Shown piece after piece: positions 52,198 to 60,682 of a DNA stretch of 64,000 nucleotides; positions within the stretch are counted from its first letter, which is position 1; the number at the start of each line of letters is the position of its first letter. Below the pieces are notes generated by a model. The model searched no databases. It was not told where the DNA came from and was given only the letters and a program-made list of their open reading frames with translations. Source of the stretch: Oscillospiraceae bacterium (lineage in GTDB: Bacteria > Bacillota > Clostridia > Oscillospirales > Oscillospiraceae); contig JAAWQM010000005.1 of NCBI GenBank assembly GCA_022800525.1, forward strand, positions 1 to 64,000, read 5' to 3'. The position numbers were made by a program, and so were the translations under genes.

Positions 52198-53148
52198 ATG
52201 AATCTGGATTCCATGCAGGACATCTCCGCCGCCGCCCGGCGGGAGGGGAAGAAGTTCTGGGAGATCATCCTGGAGACGGACATGGCCAACCGGGGCGTGT
52301 CCAGGGGCGCGTCCCTGGACAAGATGGCCCAGGCGTGGCACGTCATGCGGGAGGCCAGCGAGGTCTACACCGGCGAGCGCCGCAGCCTCAGCGGTCTGGC
52401 CGGAGGCCAGGGCAAGCTGATGCACGAGTACGCCGCCAAGGACCCCATCGGCGGGGAGTTCTTGGCCCAGGTCATTGCCGAGGCCCTGTCCATGGGCGAG
52501 AGCAACGCCTGTATGCGCCGGGTGGTGGCGGCCCCCACGGCGGGAGCCTGCGGCGTGATGCCTGCGGTCCTGATTCCACTCTACTGGCGGGAGAACCTGT
52601 CTGAGGAGAAGATGCTGGAGGCCATGTTTACCGCCAGCGGCATCGGCGCGGTCATCGCCTTCCGGGCCAGCATCTCCGGCGCGGCCGGCGGGTGTCAGGC
52701 CGAGATCGGCAGCGCCTCCGCCATGGCGGCGGGCGCGCTGGTCCACCTCCGGGGCGGCGGCGCGGAGCAGATCTGCCATGCGGTGGCGATGGCGCTGAAG
52801 AACCTGATGGGGCTTGTGTGCGACCCCGTGGCCGGGCTGGTGGAGGTGCCCTGCATCAAGCGCAACGTCATCGGCGCGGTCAATGCGATCTCCGCGGCGG
52901 ACATGGCCCTGGCGGGCATTGAGAGCCGCATCCCGGTGGACGAGGTCATTGACGCCATGGACGAGGTGGGCCGCCGACTGCCGATGGAGCTCAAGGAGAC
53001 CGCCCTGGGCGGGCTGGCCAACACGCCCACGGGCCGCCGTATCAAGTCCCGCATGGCCAGCGGCAAGAAGAAGCAGCGCATCCTGACCATCAAGGACGCC
53101 CGGTGGAAGCTGGAGAAGCAGGAGCCGCCGGAGACCGAGAATACATAG
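52198..53148 (+). CDS. sdaAA: L-serine dehydratase, iron-sulfur type, alpha subunit
   Basis: 316 residues. Cluster-binding and active-site segments: APTAGACGVMPAVLIP, SGAAGGCQAEIGSA and GLVCDPVAGLVEVPC. Usual length for the separate alpha chain. The C-terminus is Lys/Glu-rich and looks disordered. Confidence 0.95.
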   Translation: MNLDSMQDISAAARREGKKFWEIILETDMANRGVSRGASLDKMAQAWHVMREASEVYTGERRSLSGLAGGQGKLMHEYAAKDPIGGEFLAQVIAEALSMGESNACMRRVVAAPTAGACGVMPAVLIPLYWRENLSEEKMLEAMFTASGIGAVIAFRASISGAAGGCQAEIGSASAMAAGALVHLRGGGAEQICHAVAMALKNLMGLVCDPVAGLVEVPCIKRNVIGAVNAISAADMALAGIESRIPVDEVIDAMDEVGRRLPMELKETALGGLANTPTGRRIKSRMASGKKKQRILTIKDARWKLEKQEPPETENT

Positions 53149-53181
53149 GGGTAGTGCTGATATGGTGAAGAACAAATGGGT

Positions 53182-53258
53182 GTTGGGCTTTGCCCAAACC
53201 CACCAGGGGCTTTGCCCCTGGACCCCACCGCCCTTTGAAAAGGGCGGCCCTAAACTTT
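53182..53258 (+). repeat. Repeat C, copy 2 (77 bp)
   Basis: GTTGGGCTTTGCCCAAACCC, then CAGGGGCTTTGCCCCTGG, then CCGCCCTTTGAAAAGGGCGG: three hairpins with differing but base-paired stems compared with copy 1. Confidence 0.8.
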
Positions 53259-53364
53259 ATTTGTTTTCTGGAGATACAGCAATTTGAGGAGAGACAGGCG
53301 GAGGCGTCGCAGGCGCTTCCGCCTGTTTTGCCGCCCCGCGCCGGAAAAAATTTTTTCCACCCCC

Positions 53365-53393
53365 TTGACAAACGGCCTGGAATGTATTATTGT
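53365..53393 (+). promoter_or_regulatory. Promoter of the GntR-ABC operon
   Basis: Perfect TTGACA, 17 bases, TATTGT. The -10 lies inside the operator dyad. Confidence 0.7.
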
Positions 53394-53417
53394 ATTAATT
53401 GCCTAATACAGTAATAC
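53384..53417. promoter_or_regulatory. Operator of the YtrA-type GntR regulator
   Basis: GTATTATTGTATTA and TAATACAGTAATAC are inverted copies (13 of 14 positions) around ATTGCC, covering the -10 box and start site. A strong candidate for autorepression. Confidence 0.75.
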
Positions 53418-53432
53418 GAAAGGAGGGCCGCT

Positions 53433-53798
53433 ATGGACTGGGAATTCACCGGCGACCGCCCCATCTGGCAGCAGATCATTGACCAGCTTACCCTGCGCAT
53501 CCTGAAGGGAGAGTACGCTCCCGGCGAACGGCTCCCCGGCGTGCGGGAGCTGGCCGCCCAGGCCGGGGTCAACCCCAATACCATGCAGCGGGCCATGGCC
53601 CAGCTGGAGGCTGACGGCCTGGCCACAGGCAGCCGCACGTCGGGACGCACCGTCACACGGGACGCCGCCGTCATCGAGGCAGCCGCCAAGGCCCGCGCCA
53701 GGGCTGCCGTGCTGCAATGCCTGCGGATCCTGGGCGAACTGGGCTACACGCCGGAGGACGCATATGTGTTTATCAAGGAGGAATTAAATCATGAATGA
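53433..53798 (+). CDS. GntR-family regulator, YtrA type
   Basis: 121 residues. GntR winged helix: PIWQQIIDQLTLRILKGEYA, then GVRELAAQAGVNPNTMQRAM, then GRTVTRD. Only a short C-terminal helix follows, as in YtrA-type regulators that control ABC exporters. Its stop overlaps the ATPase start. RBS AAAGGAGG. Confidence 0.92.
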   Translation: MDWEFTGDRPIWQQIIDQLTLRILKGEYAPGERLPGVRELAAQAGVNPNTMQRAMAQLEADGLATGSRTSGRTVTRDAAVIEAAAKARARAAVLQCLRILGELGYTPEDAYVFIKEELNHE

Positions 53799-54516
53799 TA
53801 CGCTCGTCACCTGTACCGCGCTGAGCAAGCGGTACGGCATGAAGCAGGCCCTGCGGGGCGTGGACCTGGAGCTGGGCCGGGGCCGCATCGTGGGACTGCT
53901 GGGCCCCAACGGCAGCGGCAAGACCACCCTTATCAAAATCCTGACGGGACTGCTCCAGCCCAGCGAGGGGGCCGTCCTAGTGGACGGACAGAACATCGGG
54001 CCGTACACCAAGTCCATCATCAGCTACCTGCCCGACCGGATGTACTTCGCTGACTGGATGAAGGCCACGGACCTCTTCGACCTCTTCGCGGACTTCTACC
54101 CCGACTTCGACCGGGTGAGGGCCATGGGCATGTGCGCCAGCCTGGGCGTGACCCCCAGCGACCGGCTCAAGAGCATGTCCAAGGGTACCAAGGAGAAGGT
54201 CCAGCTGGTGCTGGTCATGGCGAGGAAGGCCCAGCTCTATCTGCTGGATGAGCCCATCGCGGGGGTGGACCCCGCCGCCCGGGACTTCATCCTCTCCACC
54301 ATCCTCACCAACTACAACGAGGACGGCACCGTCCTCATCTCCACCCACCTCATCAGCGACATTGAGAAGGTCCTGGACGAGGCCATTTTCCTCAAGGAGG
54401 GCCAGATCACCCTCCACGACACCGTGGACGGCATCCGGGAGCGGGAGGGCAAGAGTGTGGACGCCCTGTTCCGGGAGGTCTTCCGGGCCCATAACTTTGA
54501 AGGAGGCGCATTCTGA
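53791..54516 (+). CDS. ABC transporter ATPase
   Basis: 241 residues. Walker A GPNGSGKTTLIK, signature region SKGTKEKVQLVLVMARK (a degenerate LSGGQ, as usual in the YtrB branch), Walker B LYLLDEPIAGVDPA and switch STHLISDIEKVLDE. It overlaps the regulator by 8 bases and the permease by 1. Confidence 0.94.
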   Translation: MNDTLVTCTALSKRYGMKQALRGVDLELGRGRIVGLLGPNGSGKTTLIKILTGLLQPSEGAVLVDGQNIGPYTKSIISYLPDRMYFADWMKATDLFDLFADFYPDFDRVRAMGMCASLGVTPSDRLKSMSKGTKEKVQLVLVMARKAQLYLLDEPIAGVDPAARDFILSTILTNYNEDGTVLISTHLISDIEKVLDEAIFLKEGQITLHDTVDGIREREGKSVDALFREVFRAHNFEGGAF

Positions 54517-55310
54517 TGTTCGGCAAGCTACTGAAATACGATTTCCGGTCCATGCTCAAGCAGTTCGCGTTCATCTGGCCCGCCGCACTGGCCCTGGCCC
54601 TGGTGAACCGCTTCACCATCGACGGCCTGGACAGCTCCAGCGGCGTGGGGGAGACCACCGCCGGGATTACCATGCTGGTCTATATGGCCATCCTCATGGC
54701 CATGTTCATCACCGCCCTGGTGTTCACCATCCAGCGGTTCTACAAGGGTCTGCTGGGGGACGAGGGGTATCTCATGCACACCCTGCCGGTGAAGCCCTGG
54801 CAGCTCATCGGCGCCAAGCTGCTGTGCGCGGTGGTCACCACCTTCCTCAGCGTCGTGGTGGCGGTGCTGTCCATCCTGCTGATCGTCCCCTGGGATCAGG
54901 CGGACCTCCAGGCGCTGTTCCAGGGGCTGGGGTACATCTTCTCCCACTGGAACGTCCAGGCTACCCACGGCATCATCGGCTTGCTGGAGTTCTGCCTGAT
55001 GATGATGACGTCCTTCGCCGTGGGCTATCTCCAGCTCTACCTGTCCATGAGCATCGGGCACCTGTTCAACAAGAACCGCGTCGCCATGAGCGTCATCGCC
55101 TTTATCGCCATCAACGCCGTCCTGAGCGCCGTGAGCAACGTCCTCCTGTCCCCCATCTTCGACACGCTCTCCAGAATCATCCGCAATATGAGCGGCACAG
55201 CCAGCTTCCACTCCGCCATGTGGAGCGCCATGGCCGGGGAACTGGTCCTGTGTGCTGTCTTCTTCGCGGGGACAGATTTCATCCTGCGGAAGAAGCTGAA
55301 TCTGGAGTAA
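54516..55310 (+). CDS. ABC-2-type permease
   Basis: 264 residues with six hydrophobic helices (for example FAFIWPAALALALVNRF and LVLCAVFFAGTDFI). It pairs with the preceding ATPase to form an exporter of the YtrBC kind, often linked to cell-envelope antibiotic stress; the substrate is unknown. Confidence 0.87.
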   Translation: MFGKLLKYDFRSMLKQFAFIWPAALALALVNRFTIDGLDSSSGVGETTAGITMLVYMAILMAMFITALVFTIQRFYKGLLGDEGYLMHTLPVKPWQLIGAKLLCAVVTTFLSVVVAVLSILLIVPWDQADLQALFQGLGYIFSHWNVQATHGIIGLLEFCLMMMTSFAVGYLQLYLSMSIGHLFNKNRVAMSVIAFIAINAVLSAVSNVLLSPIFDTLSRIIRNMSGTASFHSAMWSAMAGELVLCAVFFAGTDFILRKKLNLE

Positions 55311-55321
55311 GGGGGATTGAT

Positions 55322-55777
55322 ATGAAAAAACGTATTTCGCTGCCCGTCGCGGCCCTGCTGTGCCTGGCGCTGCTGGCGGGATGCAGGACCCTGGTTCCCG
55401 GCCTGACCACCGGCTTCAGCGGCGAGGATTTTTCCAAGGCCCAGAGAATAGTTGTCTCCGACGCGGAGGGGACGGAGAAGGCCGTCCTGACGGAGGAGGA
55501 TGAAATCAACGCCTTTGTGGATGCGGTGAACGTAGGCGGCTGGCATTTCTCCGAGCTGCCGGAGGAGCTGACGAAGGCGGGAGGCTTCACCCTCTGGCAG
55601 AAGGAGACCATTACGGCCCTCTTCGGCCTCTTCGGCGGGGAGGCGAGGGAGAATGAAATCTGTACCTTCCGCGTCTACGCCGACGGGGACTATCTGACCA
55701 TCGAGACCGGGGTGATGGATTTTTCCTTCGCCATCCCCCAGGAGACGGCGGACTACCTGCGCGGCCTGACGGCCTGA
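55322..55777 (+). CDS. Small lipoprotein of the ABC operon
   Basis: ATG 55322, the natural start; the 509-residue track ORF extends out of frame into upstream genes. 151 residues with lipobox LLAGC (Cys21). The rest is an unknown domain ending with FAIPQETADYLRGL. It lies 11 bases after the permease and is probably an accessory of the exporter. Confidence 0.78.
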   Translation: MKKRISLPVAALLCLALLAGCRTLVPGLTTGFSGEDFSKAQRIVVSDAEGTEKAVLTEEDEINAFVDAVNVGGWHFSELPEELTKAGGFTLWQKETITALFGLFGGEARENEICTFRVYADGDYLTIETGVMDFSFAIPQETADYLRGLTA

Positions 55778-55803
55778 CCGCAAAAAACAAAAATGGTTTT
55801 CTC

Positions 55804-55839
55804 TAGGGGAGCGGGGGCCTTACGGCCCCCGCTCCCCTA
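55804..55839. terminator. Hairpin after the ABC operon
   Basis: TAGGGGAGCGGGGGCC / GGCCCCCGCTCCCCTA, a perfect 16-bp stem with loop TTAC. No T-run on the plus strand. Confidence 0.6.
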
Positions 55840-55974
55840 AAAGATCTTTGTCTTATTCTTTGTCTTGGCTTTTTCGGCTTTCTGAAAAAGCCGCGGCTTT
55901 TGGGGTGCAGAAATACGTGCAGCTTTCAGAGGAATCCTGCGCGATATGAGGCGTTCTCCGTGGCCCGGAAATCC

Positions 55975-56003
55975 TGCAGGGGCGCACATTGTGCGCCCCT
56001 GCA
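55975..56003. repeat. Repeat B core palindrome, copy 4
   Basis: TGCAGGGGCGCACA-t-TGTGCGCCCCTGCA, perfect 14-bp arms, preceded by GGAAATC. Same core as repeat B copy 2; the far ends are not clear. Confidence 0.65.
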
Positions 56004-56034
56004 AAGGCTGGTGGGGGAATACGCCGCCCTGCCG

Positions 56035-56853
56035 TCATACGCTGACCGGAAAATCAAACTGCCTGCCCAGCCAGCGTTTGCACAGCGGAACCCAGGAGGC
56101 CAGATGGGGGTGGGACTCCACAGCCTCTGCGGTCCCCAAGCCCAGGCCGTGCCGTCCCTCCGCAAAGAGGTGCAGCTCGCAGGGGACGCCGCAGCGCCGC
56201 AGCGCCTGGACAAATTCCAGGGAGTTTTCCACTGGCACGTGCTCGTCGGCCATGGTGGACCATACGAAGCAGGGCGGCGTGTCCGCGCGCGCCTGACTGG
56301 TCAGGTCAAAGGGGGATGGGTCCCCCTCCCCCGCCAGACACCGCCTGGAGTTCTGGTGCGCGTAGGGGCCTGTCATCCTTGTAGCGGGATACGCCAGCAC
56401 CGCCGCGTCCGGACGGTTCCGCCGGTCCGCAGCGCCCAGGCGGGCCTTCAGCTCGGGCCGGTCCCACAAAACCGCGCAGGACCCCGCCAGATGCCCTCCG
56501 GCGGAAAAGCCCATCACCGCCACCCGGCCAGGGCTGACGTTCCACTCCCCGGCGTGCTCCCGAATCAGGCGCAGCGCCTGGGACGCCTGGGCCAGGGGTG
56601 TCCATCCCAGGGGCTGGGGACAGGCGGGGTCCCACAGGGAGTAGGTCAGGAGAAAGGTGTGGAACCCGGCGGCGAAAAATTCCCAGGCCACCGGGTCCCC
56701 CTCGTGCTCCACCAGCTTCCGGTATCCTCCGCCCGGGATGACCAGGATGGCGGGGCGGGGACCGCGATGGATATACGAGTTGTCTGGGTCATGGAGATAC
56801 CCGGTCAGCCCCCCGCCCTCCGGCGTGAGGGGCGCGAAGTCAACTCTTCTCAT
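56035..56853 (-). CDS. Acetyl-esterase-like alpha/beta hydrolase
   Basis: The start is ATG 56853 after GAGGAGGGGCGGA, giving 272 residues and a 14-base overlap with the upstream gene. Oxyanion motif VIPGGGYRKL, nucleophile in MGFSAGGHLAGS, acid in MADEHVP and His in GRHGLGLG. It belongs to the BD-FAE/xylan-acetylesterase-like group that removes acetyl or aryl groups from sugars. No signal peptide. Confidence 0.87.
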   Translation of the reverse strand: MRRVDFAPLTPEGGGLTGYLHDPDNSYIHRGPRPAILVIPGGGYRKLVEHEGDPVAWEFFAAGFHTFLLTYSLWDPACPQPLGWTPLAQASQALRLIREHAGEWNVSPGRVAVMGFSAGGHLAGSCAVLWDRPELKARLGAADRRNRPDAAVLAYPATRMTGPYAHQNSRRCLAGEGDPSPFDLTSQARADTPPCFVWSTMADEHVPVENSLEFVQALRRCGVPCELHLFAEGRHGLGLGTAEAVESHPHLASWVPLCKRWLGRQFDFPVSV

Positions 56854-57526
56854 TCCGCCCCTCCTCAAAGAACGTCGGGACAACCTCCGCCAGCGCGTCC
56901 GCCAGACGGCGGTGAGAATCCGGCATCCAGTGCAGCCCGTCCGCGTCACTGGGCTGGGCGTACAGGGCCGCGTCCAGAAACCGGCAGCCCAGCTCCTCCG
57001 CCGCGCGGCGGTAGACCCCGGCGAACTGGCGGGACAGCGCCTCGCCCGCCTCGCCGCCCAGCTTGGGGTAGACCTCCCTGCGGCCCAGCGCCTCCTTGAT
57101 CCAGGCGGGGGCGATGACCAGAACGGGCGGCGGCGTATTGCCCCGTCCGCACTTGGGCGTGGCCTGCACGGTCTCCACCAGCCTGCGGATGCCGTCCCCC
57201 AGGCGCTCCTCCGCCGGGTGGAGGCAGGCGTGGAGATCGTTGCTCCCCAGCATGATAATCACCAGATCCAACGGCCGGTGGCTGAGCAGGCAGGGCTGGA
57301 GGTAGGGCAGGCCGTTCCGGTACGGCTCGCCGGGGAAGTCATAGATAGTGGTGCGTCCCCCCAGCCCCTCCTCGATGATGTGGTAATCCGGCCCCAGCAG
57401 GGCGGCCAGGCGGCCCGTCCAGCGCACGTCCATATCGTAGCGGTCCGACGGGACGCCCAGGTCCTTCCACCGGGGGACGCAGCCCCAGGTGTTGGAGTCT
57501 CCATAGCACAGAATCTCTTTCTTCAT
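56840..57526 (-). CDS. SGNH-family esterase
   Basis: 228 residues. Block I ILCYGDSNTWG (Ser nucleophile), block II EEGLGGRTT, block III IIMLGSNDLH and block V DGLHWMPDSHR (Asp-His). Resembles arylesterase/acetylesterase enzymes of the YrhL/TesA-like SGNH clan. Together with the next gene it can strip ester groups from imported glycans or plant compounds. Confidence 0.88.
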   Translation of the reverse strand: MKKEILCYGDSNTWGCVPRWKDLGVPSDRYDMDVRWTGRLAALLGPDYHIIEEGLGGRTTIYDFPGEPYRNGLPYLQPCLLSHRPLDLVIIMLGSNDLHACLHPAEERLGDGIRRLVETVQATPKCGRGNTPPPVLVIAPAWIKEALGRREVYPKLGGEAGEALSRQFAGVYRRAAEELGCRFLDAALYAQPSDADGLHWMPDSHRRLADALAEVVPTFFEEGRNEKS

Positions 57527-57583
57527 ACAGCAAAATCCTCCTGTAAAGCGCCGCCCCCAGCCGGAAGCGGCGCATGATCTGAA

Positions 57584-58300
57584 TTACAGCCGAATCTTCA
57601 AAATGAACTCATTGCGGCTGGCGGGATAGTAGCTCTCGCAGTATTCCACCAGCTCATCATCCATGTCCCGGGTATAGGACACGATGGTCAACGCAGGCGC
57701 GCCCCCCTCCACGCACATGAGGCGGCTGGAACGGGCGTCCAGGGAGGTGACGTTGATATGCTTTTCCGTGTACTTCTTCGCCATCCCATGCTCCGACATG
57801 GCCTGATGGACGGAAATGGAGCCGAAGTCGTAGTTCTGGAGGAAGCTGAGCTTCATGGTGTAGTAGGATGTGGTCAGCACAATGGGGCCCTCGTCGATAT
57901 GGTCCTTCCGGTAACGCAGGCGGGTGAGCTTGATCACGGAGCTGTCCGGAGGGAGCTGGAGCTTGGCGCGAATCCGCTCATCGGCCTGCATGACGCGGAA
58001 CTCCAGGACCTCTGTCTCGATCACCTCTCCCCGGCGGTGCATCTCCTCAGCAAAGCTCTCAATGAACACTGTGGACTCCTCCACCCGCTGGGGTGTGGTG
58101 ACAAAGGTGCCCCGCCCCTTCACGCGGATCAGGTACCCGTCATTGACCAGACTCAAAAGCGCTGTCCGCACGGAGGCACGGCTGACGCCGAACTGCTCGC
58201 ACAGCTCCATCTCCGTCGGCAGCAGATGGCCCACCGGCCACTGGCCGCTCTCTATATTTGTCATGACATACTCCGATATCTGGGTATGAAGCGGTTTCAT
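57584..58300 (-). CDS. GntR-family regulator with UTRA domain
   Basis: 238 residues. N-terminal winged helix (LLPTEMELCEQFGVSRASVR and GYLIRVKGRGTFV), then a UTRA effector domain that binds a sugar phosphate or similar small molecule (VFIESFAEEMHRRG and VIKLTRLRY). It is divergent from the FAD-oxidoreductase/ABC operon and upstream of the esterases, so it probably represses both. Confidence 0.92.
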   Translation of the reverse strand: MKPLHTQISEYVMTNIESGQWPVGHLLPTEMELCEQFGVSRASVRTALLSLVNDGYLIRVKGRGTFVTTPQRVEESTVFIESFAEEMHRRGEVIETEVLEFRVMQADERIRAKLQLPPDSSVIKLTRLRYRKDHIDEGPIVLTTSYYTMKLSFLQNYDFGSISVHQAMSEHGMAKKYTEKHINVTSLDARSSRLMCVEGGAPALTIVSYTRDMDDELVEYCESYYPASRNEFILKIRL

Positions 58301-58331
58301 GATTCACCTCGTTTTGCCCCTGAACAGCGTA

Positions 58332-58374
58332 TCAGGCGGGGGAAATTTTCCCGCCTGAAGGGCATTTTTTAATA
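58332..58374 (+). terminator. Hairpin with T-run, plus strand
   Basis: TCAGGCGGG / CCCGCCTGA around GGAAATTTT, then AGGGCATTTTTT. No plus-strand gene ends here, so it may guard the sugar operon from antisense or upstream transcription. Confidence 0.5.
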
Positions 58375-58376
58375 AT

Positions 58377-58500
58377 ATTACTTCCAAACCGAATGGCCGG
58401 AAGCAATATTTGTCATACTTTGCAGTTGCCGTCCCTTGGGCGGCGGGCAAAGCGGCTCAAATCAAACGTATTATTTCCGAATTTCATATTCAGAAATAAT
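58377..58500 (+). repeat. Repeat A, copy 3 (124 bp)
   Basis: ATTACTTCCAAACCGAATGG, then CCGGAAGCAAT; middle hairpin TTGCCGTCC-CTT-GGGCGGCGGGCAA followed by GGCTCAAATC; end ATTTCCGAATTTCATATTCAGAAATAAT. Same layout as copy 1 with different but still paired stem bases. Confidence 0.75.
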
Positions 58501-58672
58501 ATATCATAGAAGCGGAGAGGATGTCAAACACTTTCTGCCATATTTCAAACAATTCCCGGTTTTTTCTCCCTTTGTCCGGCTATGTCCTGTCAAATACAGC
58601 AAAAACCCGGTGAAGTTTTTGTGAATATCCCCGAAATGTTCCTACAAAGATTGGAAAATAGGCCAAAATGTA

Positions 58673-58701
58673 TTGACATTTCTGGAAAACTCTGCTAAAC
58701 T
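58673..58701 (+). promoter_or_regulatory. Promoter of the FAD-oxidoreductase/ABC operon
   Basis: Perfect TTGACA, 17 bases, TAAACT. Confidence 0.7.
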
Positions 58702-58747
58702 TCACACCACAAGCGAAACATGTATGCAGTTTGAGGGGGAAAAAGAG

Positions 58748-60619
58748 ATGGGCGTACGCAGCAAATGGAGGGACGAAGCCTTTGACGTCGTCGTGGTAGG
58801 CGGCGGAATGACAGGGCTGTGCGCGGCGCTGGCCAGCGCCCGGGAGGGCGTCCGGACGGCGCTAATCCACAACCGGTCCGTGCTGGGGGGCAACGCCAGC
58901 TCGGAAATCCGGATGCACATCTGCGGCGCGGACGCCAATCAGTTCAAGCGCAACGCCGCAGAGACCGGCATCATCCATGAGATCCTTCTGGAGAACAAGG
59001 CCCATAACGACTATTACAATTATTCCATCTGGGACAGCGTCCTGCTTCAGACCGTATACCGCCAGAAGGGCCTGACCCTGTTCCTCAACACGAACATGGA
59101 GGACGCGGACCTGGAGACGGACCGGATCAGGCAGATCCTCTGCTACCAGAGCACAACGGAGACCCATCTGTGTATCACGGGACAGGTGTTCATCGACTGC
59201 ACCGGCAACGGGACCCTGGGCTATTTCGCCGGGGCGGACTTCCGCACGGGCAGCGAGGGCCGCTCCGAATTTCAGGAGCCGGACGCTCCCGAGGAGCCCA
59301 ACGGCGACCGTATGGGCAACACGCTGCTGTTCAAGGCGGTGAACCGGGGCCATCCGGTTCCCTTCCGCACGCCGGACTGGGTGCGGCATTTTTCCGAGGA
59401 CGACCTGAAGCTCCGGGGCCACGGCAACCACAAGCCCCTGCTGCTGTGCCCCACTGACATCAACTACACCAACCAGAAGGAGGCCCCCGGCGAGAAGAAG
59501 GCGTTCGACTGCTACGGCCTGGACTACGGCTACTGGTGGATTGAGCTGCCCGGCAAGGGCCCGGACATCATCGACGAGTATGAGACCATCCGGGACGAGC
59601 TGGTGCGGTGTGTCTACGGCGTGTGGGACCACCTGAAAAACAGCGGCGACCACGGGGCGGAGGACTACGACCTGCAATGGGTGGGGATGCTCCCCGGCAT
59701 CCGGGAGAGCCGCCGCCTTATGGGGGACTACATACTGACGGAAAATGACGTCCTCGCCAACCGGATCTTTCCCGACGCGGTGGCCTACGGGGGCTGGCCC
59801 ATTGACAACCACACCCCCGGCGGGCTGGACGACAAGGACGTGATGCCCTCCACGGTCCGGCACTTCCCGGGGCTGTATACCATCCCCTATCGCTGCTATT
59901 GCAGCGGTAGGATTTCCAACCTGATGCAGGCGGGGCGGATTCTCAGCGCCTCCAAGCTGGCCATGGCCAGCTCGCGGGTGATGGGCACCTGCTCCGTAGG
60001 CGGCCAGGCGGCGGGCACGGCGGCGGCCATGTGCGTCCAGTACGGCTGCCAGCCCCGCCAGGTCGGGGAACGGATCGGGGAGCTCCAGCAGCGGCTGCTG
60101 CGCAGCGACTGCTATATCCCCGGATTCGTCAACCAGGACGCCGGAGATCTGGCCCGGCGGGCCAGGGCGGAAGCGTCCAGCTGTCTGGAGGGACACCCGG
60201 CGGACAAGGTGCTCAACGGCGTCTCCCGGGATACGGAGGAGGCGGTCAACTGCTGGGAGTCCGACGGCATCAGGGCGGAGGGGGAAACCCTGACCCTGCG
60301 CCTGGACCGGCCCGCCCGGCTGGGACAGGTGCGCCTGACCTTCGACTCCAACCTGAACCGGGCCATCAAGATCACCCTCTCCGCCAAGCGGATGGCCCAG
60401 CAGCAGGCCGGCCCCCCCCGGGAGCTGGTGAAGGACTACGAGGTCCGGCTGGTACGGGACGGCGAAGCCGCGGCCTCAAGGCGCGTGGAGGGCAACTACC
60501 AGCGGCTGAACGTGCTGGACTTCCCGGAAAAGCCCCTGTGCGACACAGTTGAGATCCGGATCTCCGCTACCAACGGATACCCCAACGCGCGGATCTTTGA
60601 GGTGCGGGCATACGAGTGA
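58748..60619 (+). CDS. FAD-dependent oxidoreductase with extra C-terminal domain
   Basis: The start is ATG 58748 after GAGGGGG, giving 623 residues. N-terminal Rossmann motif FDVVVVGGGMTGLCAALASA, then VLGGNASSEIRMH, typical of the FAD_oxidored family (PF12831). GRILSASKLAMASSRVMGTC and GQAAGTAAAMCV close the FAD domain near residue 440. From about 480 a beta-rich domain follows (NCWESDGIRAEGETLTLRLD, then VRLTFDSNLNRAI), resembling a discoidin/galactose-binding domain. No signal peptide. It probably oxidises a sugar or glycoside in the cytosol. Confidence 0.85.
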   Translation: MGVRSKWRDEAFDVVVVGGGMTGLCAALASAREGVRTALIHNRSVLGGNASSEIRMHICGADANQFKRNAAETGIIHEILLENKAHNDYYNYSIWDSVLLQTVYRQKGLTLFLNTNMEDADLETDRIRQILCYQSTTETHLCITGQVFIDCTGNGTLGYFAGADFRTGSEGRSEFQEPDAPEEPNGDRMGNTLLFKAVNRGHPVPFRTPDWVRHFSEDDLKLRGHGNHKPLLLCPTDINYTNQKEAPGEKKAFDCYGLDYGYWWIELPGKGPDIIDEYETIRDELVRCVYGVWDHLKNSGDHGAEDYDLQWVGMLPGIRESRRLMGDYILTENDVLANRIFPDAVAYGGWPIDNHTPGGLDDKDVMPSTVRHFPGLYTIPYRCYCSGRISNLMQAGRILSASKLAMASSRVMGTCSVGGQAAGTAAAMCVQYGCQPRQVGERIGELQQRLLRSDCYIPGFVNQDAGDLARRARAEASSCLEGHPADKVLNGVSRDTEEAVNCWESDGIRAEGETLTLRLDRPARLGQVRLTFDSNLNRAIKITLSAKRMAQQQAGPPRELVKDYEVRLVRDGEAAASRRVEGNYQRLNVLDFPEKPLCDTVEIRISATNGYPNARIFEVRAYE

Positions 60620-60682
60620 GGCGGGAGCCCCGCTCTTTGGATACCAAATCATGCCAAATATATCAGAAAGGGACAAATCAAG

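Larger units (their letters stand above)
58301..58747. other. Divergent regulatory region of the sugar locus
   Basis: No gene. Holds the hairpin at 58332-58374, repeat A copy 3 (58377-58500) and the promoter at 58673-58701. Between 58705 and 58735, AAAC-ATGTATGCA-GTTT is a small dyad that could be a GntR site. Confidence 0.5.
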
